From: CAZKWG01 sp964615375
GTDB taxonomy: Bacteria; Myxococcota_A; UBA796; CAZKWG01
Direction: 5' to 3'
Length of the DNA: 64,000 nt
Assembly (NCBI GenBank): GCA_964615375.1
Contig: CAZTOW010000024.1
Location: forward strand, 1-64,000
The notes under the pieces are model-generated. The model was not told where the DNA came from, made no database searches, and was given only the letters and a program-made list of their open reading frames with translations. A program made the translations under genes and the position numbers. Positions 41,619-51,088 of the stretch are shown piece after piece (the stretch's first letter is position 1; each line of letters opens with the position of its first letter).

Positions 41619-42296
41619 ATGCGCGCGCCCGGCCTGCTCTTCCTCCTCGCCGCCTGCTCCGACTATGGGCTGAAGGCCCACAAGGACCCGGAGGGAGAGG
41701 GGGAGACCGGGCGCGACACGGGCGAGACCGGAGCGCCGGCGCCGGACAGCGGCGAGACGGCGGACACGGGGCGGGGCGACACGGGCAGCGTGCTGGACTC
41801 GGGCGAGCCCGACACGGACACGCGGCCCTGCGCCGACGATCCCGGCCCCGCCGCCTGGACCTGGTGGGGCAGCCAGCCCTTCGCCGAGGAGGACGGGCCC
41901 TCGGACGGCTCCGGGCGAGCCTGGTACGCCACGGACTACGAGATGGTGGGATGGTCCACCGTCTCCATGCCCGACTCCGGCCACTGCCCCTCGGGCTACG
42001 ACCGCGTCTACCGCGCGTGGTTCGACGTCTCCGACGTCGATCACAAATTCAAGTTCCGCTTGCAGTCCGACGACGGGATCTGGCTCTACGTCAACGGCGA
42101 GTACGTGGGGCACTGGGGCGGGGACTGGCAGGAGGAGGGCTGCGTGAACGACGACGCCGGCTGCGAGGTCGCCGTGGACGTGGACCCCATCAACATCACC
42201 GAGTACCTGCACGAGGGCAGCAACCTCGTCGCCGCGCGCGTGTCCAACGCCATCGACTCCCACTGGTTCGATCTCCAGTGGGAGTGCGAGGACTGA
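41619..42296 (+). CDS. lipoprotein with Asp-Thr-Gly stalk and PA14/galactose-binding-like domain
   Basis: A 225-residue lipoprotein. Lipobox LAAC at about residue 13, then a stalk (residues 25-70) with repeats of DTGET, DSGE and DTG. The C-terminal half is a beta domain with FKFRLQSDDGIWLYVNGEYVG, which resembles PA14 or fibre-slime type carbohydrate-binding modules, and four cysteines (HCPS, EGCVND, AGCEV, WECED). Surface exposure is likely. It may be co-transcribed with the thioredoxin gene. Confidence 0.72.
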   Translation: MRAPGLLFLLAACSDYGLKAHKDPEGEGETGRDTGETGAPAPDSGETADTGRGDTGSVLDSGEPDTDTRPCADDPGPAAWTWWGSQPFAEEDGPSDGSGRAWYATDYEMVGWSTVSMPDSGHCPSGYDRVYRAWFDVSDVDHKFKFRLQSDDGIWLYVNGEYVGHWGGDWQEEGCVNDDAGCEVAVDVDPINITEYLHEGSNLVAARVSNAIDSHWFDLQWECED

Positions 42297-42311
42297 GCCC
42301 GGCGCCCGCGC

Positions 42312-43754
42312 TCACAGCAGCGAGCTGGCGTGCTCCCAGACGGCCACCACGCTCTGGCGCTCGGGGGTCTCACCCGCCCGCAGCACCTGATCCGGGCCGA
42401 GCGAGCCGACCTGGCGCTGCGCCGCCTGCAGCGCCGCCGGATCGCAGAGCGCCTCCCGCTGCTCGCGGTCGTCGCAGAGCAGATCGAGGAAGCTGGTCAG
42501 GTTCGAGCTGAGCGTGGTGGGGATGCGGTCACCGGGCGCCGCCACCTGCAGCTCGCCGCGCGAAGACAGCATCACCAGCGTCCCGTTCCCGAAGAAGCCC
42601 AGGATGAAGCGCCGCCCCACCCGCCCCTGGAGCGCGCGGTTCAGCTCCTGGACGGTGAGCCCCCTCCCCTCCCAGCAGCCCAGCAGGCGCAGCCAGCCCC
42701 CGCCGAAGGAGACCCCGTCGAAGTTCTCCAGCAAGGCCAGATATCCCGGGGGCACGCTGGCCAGCTCCGGCGCGCGCTGGGGGGAGCGGTCCAGCCCCAC
42801 CGCCTGCCCGAGGCGCTTGACCGCGACCACCACCGGATCCTCGGGCCGGGCGGGGACAGCGGGCGTGACCCAGACCCCCTCCTGCGCCCCCAGCGCGCCC
42901 AGGGGCCGGGGCTCGGCGGGCTTGCGTTGGGTCTGGGCCGGCTGCTCGGCCACGCTGCTCGGGCCCTCGTAGGCGGGCTCCGGGCTCAGCAGCACCGGGC
43001 GGGGGGCGGCGCTCCCCGGCTTCGGCGGCGGCCCCCCGGGGCGCTCCCCTCCCCCGCCCGCGGGCTTCGCCCCCTGCTGCGCCGGCCTCGGCCCCCGGCT
43101 CGCGCTCACCGATCGCAGCGCCAGCCCGGTCCCCACCACCAGCACGGTCGCCACGCCCAGGATCACGGCCAGCCCTGAGCCCTTGTCCTCCGGCTCCTCC
43201 TCGACCACCCGGGCGGGCGGCGGCGGGGCGGCGGCGACCTCGGTCTCCACCCGCCGATAAGGCCGCAGGTTGTAGCGCTCGCACTCGGGGTCGGCCCACA
43301 GGAGCTGGGCGGCGGCCTCCAACACCAGGGCCTGATCGGGGGCCTCGCCCTCGTCGGTGATGCGCACGGTCGCGCCGCAGCGGCGGGTCACGCGGATCCC
43401 GCGCGGCGGCACCTCGCCCTCGTAGCCCTTGCCCTTGGACAGCGTGTAGATCAGCAGCACCCCGGGCTCACCGGTGGGCGTCGTGACCACGCGGCCGTCG
43501 ACCTCCTTGGCGATGAGCTTGCGCTCGGCCATCCCCACGACGAGCTCCGCCCGCTCCCGGGCGATGTCGTCCAGGGTGAGCATGGTGATCTCGCCCGGCG
43601 AGGGCTCGTGCTGGAGGTGGAGCGTCCTCCCCCTCGGGCCCTGGAGCTGGTCGCCCTGAAGGGTCCAGCCCGCCTCGTCGTTCACGCGAAAGCCCAGGGC
43701 TCCCGGGTCCGGGGCCTGGGCGAGGGCGGCGTACAGACCGATCCAGTGCAGCAT
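42312..43754 (-). CDS. single-pass membrane protein, unknown
   Basis: A 480-residue protein. An N-terminal leader-like segment (MLHWIGLYAALAQA) is followed by an exported-looking beta domain (25-160), a single transmembrane segment near 195-212 (LAVILGVATVLVVGTGLAL), a Pro/Ala/Gly-rich linker to 310, and a C-terminal folded domain with YLALLENFDGVSFGGGWLRLLG and WEGRGLTVQELN. Domain layout suggests a sensor or scaffold spanning the membrane. No family was recognised. It sits between a lipoprotein and aconitase. Confidence 0.6.
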   Translation of the reverse strand: MLHWIGLYAALAQAPDPGALGFRVNDEAGWTLQGDQLQGPRGRTLHLQHEPSPGEITMLTLDDIARERAELVVGMAERKLIAKEVDGRVVTTPTGEPGVLLIYTLSKGKGYEGEVPPRGIRVTRRCGATVRITDEGEAPDQALVLEAAAQLLWADPECERYNLRPYRRVETEVAAAPPPPARVVEEEPEDKGSGLAVILGVATVLVVGTGLALRSVSASRGPRPAQQGAKPAGGGGERPGGPPPKPGSAAPRPVLLSPEPAYEGPSSVAEQPAQTQRKPAEPRPLGALGAQEGVWVTPAVPARPEDPVVVAVKRLGQAVGLDRSPQRAPELASVPPGYLALLENFDGVSFGGGWLRLLGCWEGRGLTVQELNRALQGRVGRRFILGFFGNGTLVMLSSRGELQVAAPGDRIPTTLSSNLTSFLDLLCDDREQREALCDPAALQAAQRQVGSLGPDQVLRAGETPERQSVVAVWEHASSLL

Positions 43755-43787
43755 GGCTCACCATGCTACCGGAATCGGATCAGATGT

Positions 43788-46046
43788 TCAGGCGGCGATG
43801 GAGGCGCGGATGAGGTTCAGCGCGCTCCCGGCCACGAACCAGCGGACCTGATCGGGCGAGAACGTGTGCCGGAGCGGCACCGTCTCGGCGCTCCCGTCCG
43901 CGTGCGTGATCTCCATCGTCACGTTCTCACCGCGGGCGAGCCCGTCGAGGCCGCGCAGCGCGATCCGGTCGGTGGCCTGGACGCGCTCGTAGTCCGCCGG
44001 GTTCACGAAGACCAGCGGCAGGAGGCCCTGCTTCTTCAGGTTGGTCTCGTGGATGCGGGCGAAGGACCGCGCGACGACCGCCAGGCAGCCCATCAGCCGG
44101 GGCTCCATCGCGGCGTGCTCGCGGCTCGAGCCCTCGCCGTAGTTCTCGTCGCCCACCATCACCCAGCCCTGACCGGCGGCGCGGTAGCGCTTCGCGATGT
44201 CGGGGAGGGGGACGTTCTGCTCACCGGAGAGCACGTCCAGGCCCGTGCCGCGCCCGCCGAAGGCGTTGATCACGCCGTTCATCAGGTTGCCGCTGATGTT
44301 CGTGAGGTGACCGCGGTACTTGAGCCAGGGCCCGGCCGGCGAGATGTGGTCGGTCGTGCACTTGCCCCTGGCCTTGGCCAGCACGGTGAGCCCGGTCAGG
44401 TCGCCGCCGCTCCAGGGGGCAAAGGGCGTCAGCCGCTCCAGCCGATCGCTGCCGTCGGGGATGGCCACGGTCAGGCCGCGCCCGTCCTCGGGCGGGACGA
44501 TGAGGTTGCTCAGCCCCTCGGCGAAGCCCGCGGGCGGCAGCTCAGGCGCCTCCGGCGCGGAGAAGCGGATGGACACGCCGTCACGGGTCAGCGTGTCGGT
44601 CACCGGGTTGAAGCCCAGGTCTCCGGCGATGGCCATCGCGGTCACCACCTCGGGGCTGGCGATGAAGGAGAGCGTCTCGGCGTTCGAGTCGTTACGGCCC
44701 GGGAAGTTGCGGTTGAAGCTGGTGACGATGGTGTTCACCTCACCCTTCTGGATGTCGTCCCGCCGCCACTGGCCGATGCAGGGCCCGCAGGCGTTGGCCA
44801 GCACCACCCCGCCGATGCTCTCGAGCGCCGCCATCTGGCCGTCGCGCTGGATGGTCTCGAAGATCTGGTCGGATCCCGGCGAGATCATGAAGGGCGTGGC
44901 CGAGCGCAGGCCCACCGCCGCCGCCTGCCGGGCGACGTGGGTGGAGCGGCCGATGTCCTCGTAGCTGGAGTTCGTGCACGACCCGATGAGCGAGGAGCTG
45001 ATCTTCGCCGGGTAGTTGTTCTCGCGGATCGCGTCCTTCAGCGCGGACAGGGGGCGCGCCAGGTCAGGCGTGTGCGGGCCGACCAGGTGCGGCTCCAGCG
45101 TCGTGAGGTCGATCTCGACCACGCGGTCGAAGTACAACTCCGGGTTCTGCTCGACCTCTGGGTCGGCGCGCAGCGCGCCCGCATGCGCGTCGCAGAGCGC
45201 GGCGAGCTCAGCCCGACCGGTGGCCCGCAGGTAGGTCGCCATGCGCTGGTCGTAGGGGAAGATCGAGGTGGTGGCCCCGTGCTCCGCGCCCATGTTGCAG
45301 ACCGTCGCCTTGCCCGTGCAGCTCAGGCTCTCGCAGCCCGGCCCGAAGAACTCGACAATGGCGTTGGTCCCGCCCTTGACCGTGAGGATCCCGCAGAGCT
45401 TGAGGATCACGTCCTTGGGGCTGGTCCAGCCCGAGAGCGTGCCGGTCAGCTTCACGCCGATCAGCTTCGGGCAGAGCACCTCCCAGGGCATCCCGACCAT
45501 GGCGTCCACGGCGTCCGCGCCGCCCACGCCCACCGCCGCCATGCCCAGCCCGCCCGCGTTCGGCGTGTGCGAGTCCGTGCCGATCATCAGCCCGCCGGGG
45601 AAGGCGTAGTTCTCCAGCACCACCTGGTGGATGATGCCGGCGCCGGGCTTCCAGAAGCCCATGCCGTAGCGCTCACCCGCCGTGCGCAGGAACTCGTAGA
45701 CCTCGTAGTTCTCCTTGAGCGCCGTCTTCATGTCGGCGTCGGAGCCCTGGTGCGCGCGGATCAGGTGGTCGCAGTGGATGGTCGTGGGGACCGCCACCTT
45801 CTCCCGCCCGCACAGCATGAACTGGAGCACCGCCATCTGCGCCGTCGCGTCCTGGAGCGCCACGCGATCCGGGTTCAGCGCGAGGAAGCTCTTGCCGCGG
45901 ACGAACTCGGCGTTCTCCGGGTCCTCCAGATGGGCGAAGAGGATCTTCTCGGCGTTGGTGATGGGCCGCCCCAGCCGCCGCCGCGCGATGTCGTGGCGCT
46001 CGGCGAGCTGGGCGTACTTCTTCTGGATGATGTCGAGATCGAACAT
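43788..46046 (-). CDS. acn: aconitate hydratase (mitochondrial type)
   Basis: A 752-residue 4Fe-4S enzyme that converts citrate to isocitrate in the TCA cycle. Cluster ligands are at C357 (GSCTNSSYED), C420 and C423 (NACGPCIGQW), nearly the same numbers as in animal mitochondrial aconitase. IGTDSHTPNAGG and GEGSSREHAA are also conserved. The length fits the mitochondrial/AcnM-like class rather than AcnB. A GAGGTCC ribosome site precedes its ATG. Isocitrate dehydrogenase lies 8 kb away on the other strand. Confidence 0.95.
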   Translation of the reverse strand: MFDLDIIQKKYAQLAERHDIARRRLGRPITNAEKILFAHLEDPENAEFVRGKSFLALNPDRVALQDATAQMAVLQFMLCGREKVAVPTTIHCDHLIRAHQGSDADMKTALKENYEVYEFLRTAGERYGMGFWKPGAGIIHQVVLENYAFPGGLMIGTDSHTPNAGGLGMAAVGVGGADAVDAMVGMPWEVLCPKLIGVKLTGTLSGWTSPKDVILKLCGILTVKGGTNAIVEFFGPGCESLSCTGKATVCNMGAEHGATTSIFPYDQRMATYLRATGRAELAALCDAHAGALRADPEVEQNPELYFDRVVEIDLTTLEPHLVGPHTPDLARPLSALKDAIRENNYPAKISSSLIGSCTNSSYEDIGRSTHVARQAAAVGLRSATPFMISPGSDQIFETIQRDGQMAALESIGGVVLANACGPCIGQWRRDDIQKGEVNTIVTSFNRNFPGRNDSNAETLSFIASPEVVTAMAIAGDLGFNPVTDTLTRDGVSIRFSAPEAPELPPAGFAEGLSNLIVPPEDGRGLTVAIPDGSDRLERLTPFAPWSGGDLTGLTVLAKARGKCTTDHISPAGPWLKYRGHLTNISGNLMNGVINAFGGRGTGLDVLSGEQNVPLPDIAKRYRAAGQGWVMVGDENYGEGSSREHAAMEPRLMGCLAVVARSFARIHETNLKKQGLLPLVFVNPADYERVQATDRIALRGLDGLARGENVTMEITHADGSAETVPLRHTFSPDQVRWFVAGSALNLIRASIAA

Positions 46047-46096
46047 CGGGGACCTCCGAGAGCGAGGCCGGGGGAGGTAACACGTCTCGGGGGTGG

Positions 46097-47152
46097 GTGG
46101 GATATGGTGCGGGGAGGAGGCGGCCCCTGACCCGACCCTCTGGCGCCGAGATCTGGCTCTTCGCGGCTGGGTATTTCCTGGCCTACGTGCCCTATGCCGC
46201 CGGGACCAAGGCGCTGAGCCGCGGCGTCATCCCCGGCCTGCCGGGCAAGGTGGACGGGCTCACGCTGCTGCCCGTCAGCGTGCTGGCCTCGGTGATCGGC
46301 CTCCTGCTGGCGTTCACCGCGCTGGGCTGGTGGCGGCACGCCTCGCGCTGGCGCGTCGGCGGGCTGGACCTGCCCCGCCCCGGGCTCTGGACCGGGCTCA
46401 GCGGGCTCTGCACCGCCGCCGTGATCGGGACGACGACCCTGGCCTACACCTTCGAGGGCGTCTCCATCCTGCTCATGATGCTGCTCATGCGCGGCGGTGT
46501 GCTGGTCCTGGCCCCGCTGGTGGACCTCTGGAGCGGGCGGCGGGTGCGCTGGTTCTCCGGCCTCGCCCTCCTGCTCTCGCTGCTCTCGCTGGGGGTGACA
46601 TTCCGCTCGGACGCGGGCGCGGCGCTGAGCTTCGCGGCTGTCCTGGACGTGGTCGTCTACCTGCTGGCCTACCTCGGGCGGCTGCGCACCATGAGCCGCC
46701 TGGCCAAGACCGAGGACTCGGGCACGCGGCTCCGCTACCTCGTGGAGGAGCAGCTCGTCGCCAGCCCCGCCCTGCTGCTGGGTCTCGCGCTGGCCGCGCT
46801 GCTGGCGCCCGGGGCGGTCGGCGAGAGCCTGCGCGCGGGCTTCGGGCCCTTCCTGCAGACCTCCGCCTGGCCCTACGCGCTGGGCGTCGGGTTCTGCTCC
46901 TACCTGACCGGGCTCTTCGGCGGGCTCATCCTGCTCTCTCCGCAGGAGAACAGCTACTGCGTGCCCGTCAACCGGGCCTCCAGCGTGCTGGCCGGGCTGC
47001 TGGGGGCGATGGGGCTCGCGCTGCTGGGCTGGGACCGCTGGCCGGCGAGGGGCGAGTGGGCGGGGGCGGGGATCATGCTGCTGGCGCTGGTGGCCCTCTC
47101 CGCGCCGACCCTGGCCGCGCGCTGGGGCCGCAGCGCTCCTCCGAGAGCTTAA
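46097..47152 (+). CDS. EamA-like multi-pass transporter
   Basis: A 351-residue membrane protein with about ten hydrophobic segments, arranged as two repeats of five, as in drug/metabolite (EamA) transporters. It has PYAAGTKALSRG near the N-terminus and QENSYCVPVNRASSVLAGL in the second half. Substrate unknown. The GTG at 46097 is the first start in frame; no clear ribosome site was seen, and a later start near 46130 is possible. Divergent from aconitase with 50 bp between starts. Confidence 0.65.
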   Translation: MGYGAGRRRPLTRPSGAEIWLFAAGYFLAYVPYAAGTKALSRGVIPGLPGKVDGLTLLPVSVLASVIGLLLAFTALGWWRHASRWRVGGLDLPRPGLWTGLSGLCTAAVIGTTTLAYTFEGVSILLMMLLMRGGVLVLAPLVDLWSGRRVRWFSGLALLLSLLSLGVTFRSDAGAALSFAAVLDVVVYLLAYLGRLRTMSRLAKTEDSGTRLRYLVEEQLVASPALLLGLALAALLAPGAVGESLRAGFGPFLQTSAWPYALGVGFCSYLTGLFGGLILLSPQENSYCVPVNRASSVLAGLLGAMGLALLGWDRWPARGEWAGAGIMLLALVALSAPTLAARWGRSAPPRA

Positions 47153-47156
47153 GAGA

Positions 47157-48146
47157 CTACAACCATCTCTTGTACCGATCGTCCGGCGCGTAGTCGATGA
47201 ACAGCGGGTGATCGTCCACCCCCGCCCGCATCCGGCAGTGCAGCAGCCAGATGCCGTAGGTGCTGGGGTGGGCGCGGACCCAGGGCTCGGCGCCCTCGCG
47301 CAGGAAGCGCTCCATCAGGGTCTCGGCCTTGTGACCCTCCGGCCAGATCGGGGGCCCGAAGGCGCAGATCTCGGGGCCCTCCTCCGGCGCGCGGTTGAAG
47401 GCGGGGACGATGGGGGCCCCGGCGCTGAGCGCGAGCTTGAAGGGGCCCGGAGACAGCAGCGCGGTGCGGCCCAGCCAGGAGGCGGGCACGAAGCGCTGGC
47501 CCAGGCGCCCGTCGAAGGCGATGCCGACGATCTCGTTGCGGGCGAGGCTGCGCAGCAGCTCGCGGGGGGAGGTCTCCATCGTGAGAAAGCGGACGGGCAG
47601 CCCGTCCTCGGCCGCCTCCCGCGCCTCCCGCGCCTCCTGCCGCCAGCGGTTGTGGCCGAAGACCTCGGGGTGGGCGGCGGCGACCTCGGGCGGGGCAAGC
47701 CCGCGGGCGGCGTACTGCACATAGCGGTAGCCAGCCAGACCGAGCCCCGCGAGCATCATCATCACGTCGCCCGCATGCGGGTAGAGCAGCACCGCTCCCC
47801 GCCCGCGCGCAAGCGCCGCGTCCAGGTGCTCGCGCCCCTGAAAGGCGAGGTGTAACATCCAGTTACGCTCGTCTAACTTACCTAGCAACAACTCCTGGAA
47901 GTGCGCCCGGAAGGCCTGGCGGTAGGCGTCGCGCACCAGACCCACGTCGTCGCGGCCGAAGCTGCGGCGGAGCTCGTCCTTGAGCAGGGCGCGGCGCGGG
48001 GCGGCCGAGAGGTACTGCAGCGGCCACAGCCCCCAGGCCGCGCGCAGCAGATCCGGGCGATCCGCCGGCACCACCTCGCGCAGCTTCACCCAGAACAGCC
48101 AGCGCGCGAGATCTCCCGGGCTCGCGTTCGGGGGGCCCGCCCGCAT
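47157..48146 (-). CDS. lysophospholipid acyltransferase-like protein (LpxL/HtrB type)
   Basis: A 329-residue acyltransferase-like protein. The possible catalytic segment is YPHAGDVMMM, an H-x2-D variant of the LpxL H-x4-D/E motif, followed later by EIVGIAFDGRLGQRF and PFKLALSAGAPIVPAFN, which are typical of lipid A acyltransferase-like proteins. It would transfer a fatty acid to a lipid at the inner membrane. Its ATG overlaps the stop of the ABC-like ATPase gene by one base (TGATG). A short patch of rare codons lies at 47838-47890. Confidence 0.7.
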   Translation of the reverse strand: MRAGPPNASPGDLARWLFWVKLREVVPADRPDLLRAAWGLWPLQYLSAAPRRALLKDELRRSFGRDDVGLVRDAYRQAFRAHFQELLLGKLDERNWMLHLAFQGREHLDAALARGRGAVLLYPHAGDVMMMLAGLGLAGYRYVQYAARGLAPPEVAAAHPEVFGHNRWRQEAREAREAAEDGLPVRFLTMETSPRELLRSLARNEIVGIAFDGRLGQRFVPASWLGRTALLSPGPFKLALSAGAPIVPAFNRAPEEGPEICAFGPPIWPEGHKAETLMERFLREGAEPWVRAHPSTYGIWLLHCRMRAGVDDHPLFIDYAPDDRYKRWL

Positions 48147-49300
48147 CAGGAGCCGATCCGCACGCTGCCGTCGTTCTGCTCCTCCAGCCCGTAGCTCACG
48201 CTCTGGCGCGAGCGGGAGAGCGCCGCCGCCAGGGCCGCGTCCCGGGTGGTGACGACCACGAGGTAGCCGCGCTCGGGGAGGGTGCGGAGCACGCGCGCGA
48301 GCGCCTCGCGCATCCCGGTGCCGAGGCCCAGCTCCGGCGCGTCCAGCACCAGCAGATCCCCCGGCGAGGCCAGCAGCTCCAGGTAGATGGACAGGAGCGC
48401 CAGCGCGCGCACCCCGGCCCCCGCGGCGTTGATGGGCAGCCGCGTCACGCCCTGCCGGAAGTGCAGGTCTCCGTTGGCGTCCATCTCCACGCGCCCGCCC
48501 AGGACCTCCTCCCACAGCCGCCGCGCCAGCTCGGGGTCCCCGCCCAGGCTGGCCCGCTGCTCCGGCCCGTAGCCGCGCAGCTCGCCCAGCATGCGGGCGG
48601 CGTCCCGCGCCCCCTCCGACTGCCAGGGCCGGTCCTGCGTGCCCTCGCGCACCCGCGCCGCGCCGCCCTCCACGATGCCCAGCCGCTCCTCGGGGAAGCA
48701 GGCCGCGCGCCGGAAGATCCCGTCCCGAAGCCAGCCGGAGAGGCCGAGGATCAGCCCTCCCACCTCGTGCCGCGCCGCGGACACGCTCACCGGCAGCGGG
48801 TCGAAGAGCTCGCCCTTGACCTCGGCGCTGGCCGTGACCTTCATGCCCTGGCGCTTCAGGGTGGCGTCCACCGTGTGAAACAGGCGTGGATCCTCGGGCT
48901 CCATGCGCCAGCGCAGGCTGGCGGCCGGCGGGAGCTGGTCGGGCACCCCCAGCCAGCGGGCCAGCGTGCCGCCCGTCGCCGAGACCCCGCCGTCGGGCCC
49001 CAGCTCGCCCAGCTCCTCCTGCTTCAGCGAGATCTTGTGCTCTGCGCCGTCCTTCGCGTCCAGCGCCGTCTTCGCCGCGGCGATGGCGCTGGTCAGCGCG
49101 GCCGGCGCCCGCAGCTCTCCCGGCGGCGGGAAGTTGTAGCCCTCCAGCCGCCCCTCGATGGAGAGCCGGCGCCCGGCGCTGTAGATCGCGCTGGCGACCC
49201 AGCTCTTGCCGGTGTTGTTGGCGCCGTACAGCACCGTGAGCGGGGCGAGCTCGATGTCGGCGGCGGTCACGCGACCGAGCTCGGTGATGTGCAGGCGCAT
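48146..49300 (-). CDS. ABC/SMC-like ATPase of the OLD/AAA_15 type
   Basis: A 384-residue ATPase: Walker A GANNTGKS (26-33), a helical insertion (about 60-250), a signature-like GAGVRALALLS, and Walker B LLVLDAPELGL where Ala replaces the usual Glu of DEPE. These are the features of overcoming-lysogenisation-defect-like ATPases, but no TOPRIM nuclease domain follows, so a partner enzyme is needed. It lies 45 nt downstream of the KGGVGR ATPase gene and one base overlaps the acyltransferase gene. Confidence 0.78.
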   Translation of the reverse strand: MRLHITELGRVTAADIELAPLTVLYGANNTGKSWVASAIYSAGRRLSIEGRLEGYNFPPPGELRAPAALTSAIAAAKTALDAKDGAEHKISLKQEELGELGPDGGVSATGGTLARWLGVPDQLPPAASLRWRMEPEDPRLFHTVDATLKRQGMKVTASAEVKGELFDPLPVSVSAARHEVGGLILGLSGWLRDGIFRRAACFPEERLGIVEGGAARVREGTQDRPWQSEGARDAARMLGELRGYGPEQRASLGGDPELARRLWEEVLGGRVEMDANGDLHFRQGVTRLPINAAGAGVRALALLSIYLELLASPGDLLVLDAPELGLGTGMREALARVLRTLPERGYLVVVTTRDAALAAALSRSRQSVSYGLEEQNDGSVRIGS

Positions 49301-49345
49301 GAGGGGACTCCGTGGGCTACCGGGCGGCCTGGCTCCCTGGCCACT

Positions 49346-51088
49346 CTAACTGGCCTTGGGAGGATCAGGAGGGTCGACGCGGGGCCAGTTCATGGCGGCC
49401 TCGATCTGCCGACGGAGGCGCTGGATCTCGTAGTTTGAGTGCGAGGTAAGCCAGACCTCATGGAAGCTGACTACACCAACAGGGTCGGAGAAGCGAAGAA
49501 GCAGGCATAGCTTGTCGTATCTGTCACTCCCAAGCCAAACATTCTCGGTCCACACCCAGGTGGCCCCGATAATGTCTCTCCAAGGAATCTCAAGCCTGTA
49601 AGCATCTGGATCAGCTGGTGTGAACTGGAGCCCTTGATCCGAAGCGGAGACCGTCTGATCCCCGTCAAGATGGAAACCGTCACTTGAGGCATCTACCTGG
49701 ATGGATACACTACTCCAGAGTGCCGGATTCATCTCAGGGTTCACCCTCCTTGCACGGGCCTGCCTGACCAGCGACAACCGACCAACGAGCTCCTCCGCCA
49801 CCTGCCAGAGCGCCCGACCATCCAGGATCACTGGCGCAAAGTCCGCGAGGCTCGGGAGCTTCACCTGCTCTCCGAGCAGGGGCACGAGACGCCCGACCTG
49901 GGGGCGCTCGCTGAAGAAGCGGCGCACATAGTGGCTGATGTTCTCAGCCTCTCTGGGCTGGACCCTGCCCCCCGCCATCACCACGACGTTCCTGAAGTGA
50001 GAGAACCCCTCGGTCAAGAGCTGCGCCGAGAGCAGTTGCGGGACCACCTTCAACCCCTGTCCCCCCAGCAGCCCCGCCAGCTCCGCCGCCCTCCCCGCCT
50101 CCGCCGTCGTGTGCAGGATCAGCAGGTCCCAGGGGAAGGGGTTGTGCGCGTCCGCGCTCTCGGCGACATAGGACTCTCGCGAGCCCAGCAGCCGGTCCGC
50201 GTCGTCCAGCCCATGTTGTAGGAGCGCCGCCAACGTCTCCAGCGCATAGCCCACACCCTCCGGGTCGTGGGTCCCCTCCTCCACCACCGCCAGATCCTCT
50301 CCGAAGCTCCAGTACGCGACGTGCGGGATCCGCACGCGGTTCAGCAGATCCGGCGCGGAGCTCCCCTCGGAGATCCAGCGCCTCACCAGAGGATCGAAGG
50401 CCCCCTGGAACTCTTTCAGCCAGGACTGGCTGCGCTCGACCTCCACCCGCCCCTCGAAGCGGGTGAGCACCGGGAGCACGCGCAACAGCCCGCGATCCAC
50501 TGGCAGGCGATCCCGATTGCGCTCGGCCAGCTCCGCCACGCGCCGGAGCCCGTCGATGCTCTGCCGGTTCGCGGTCCCCAGCAGGACCAGGATGTCGGGC
50601 AGGAGGATGGTGCAGATCCCACCAAGATCCGTGATCCCCGTGCGGCTGTCCACCAACACGAGATCGTAGCTCTCACACCACTCCGCGCGCATCTGCTCCA
50701 GCGCCACGCCGAGCTCGTGCCGCGCGAAGAGATCCTCCCAGCGGATCGCCTGCACGCGCCCCTCGTAGCGGTCATCTCCTGCTCCCGCGCAGAGCAGGTC
50801 GATGGGATGAGTCGCGTCCGCGAGCACCGCCTTTCGGAGGTGATCTCGCCAGGGGAGCGGCGCGCCTGCCCGGTGCGCCTCGATGACGTCCAGGAGCCCC
50901 GTCAAGGGAGCCGGCGGATCAAGGAGCTTCTTAAAGTAGAGGTGCAGCCCCGGCGCCTCCAGATCCCAGTCTACGCAGAGGACGCGCAGCCCCCATCGGG
51001 CCAGCACGGCGGCCACGTTCGCCAGGACGAAGGTCCGACCGACCCCTCCCTTGTAGGAGTAGAAGGTGAAGATCAGCCCTGGGTTCAT
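49346..51088 (-). CDS. KGGVGR-motif ParA-like ATPase with degenerate TIR-like and PH-like domains
   Basis: A 580-residue protein in three parts. 1-310: ParA/MinD-like ATPase with the variant deviant Walker A KGGVGR (13-18), DWDLEAPGLH and the switch VLVDSRTGITDL. 318-445: a segment laid out like a TIR domain (WDLLILHTTAEAGRAAELAG, GLKVVPQLLSA, VVVMAGG) but without the WCxxE motif. 462-565: a beta-rich PH-like domain (DGFHLDGDQTVSAS, RLEIPWRDIIGATWVW). The last 340 bp of the gene have lower GC than the rest. The ATG overlaps the TIR gene stop (ATGA, 51085-51088). Confidence 0.8.
   Translation of the reverse strand: MNPGLIFTFYSYKGGVGRTFVLANVAAVLARWGLRVLCVDWDLEAPGLHLYFKKLLDPPAPLTGLLDVIEAHRAGAPLPWRDHLRKAVLADATHPIDLLCAGAGDDRYEGRVQAIRWEDLFARHELGVALEQMRAEWCESYDLVLVDSRTGITDLGGICTILLPDILVLLGTANRQSIDGLRRVAELAERNRDRLPVDRGLLRVLPVLTRFEGRVEVERSQSWLKEFQGAFDPLVRRWISEGSSAPDLLNRVRIPHVAYWSFGEDLAVVEEGTHDPEGVGYALETLAALLQHGLDDADRLLGSRESYVAESADAHNPFPWDLLILHTTAEAGRAAELAGLLGGQGLKVVPQLLSAQLLTEGFSHFRNVVVMAGGRVQPREAENISHYVRRFFSERPQVGRLVPLLGEQVKLPSLADFAPVILDGRALWQVAEELVGRLSLVRQARARRVNPEMNPALWSSVSIQVDASSDGFHLDGDQTVSASDQGLQFTPADPDAYRLEIPWRDIIGATWVWTENVWLGSDRYDKLCLLLRFSDPVGVVSFHEVWLTSHSNYEIQRLRRQIEAAMNWPRVDPPDPPKAS

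Noticed and set aside
43608..46130. An 840-codon plus-strand frame antisense to aconitase
   Set aside because: Residue composition (His/Arg/Gly/Val runs) is unnatural and the opposite strand encodes a full aconitase with cluster cysteines.
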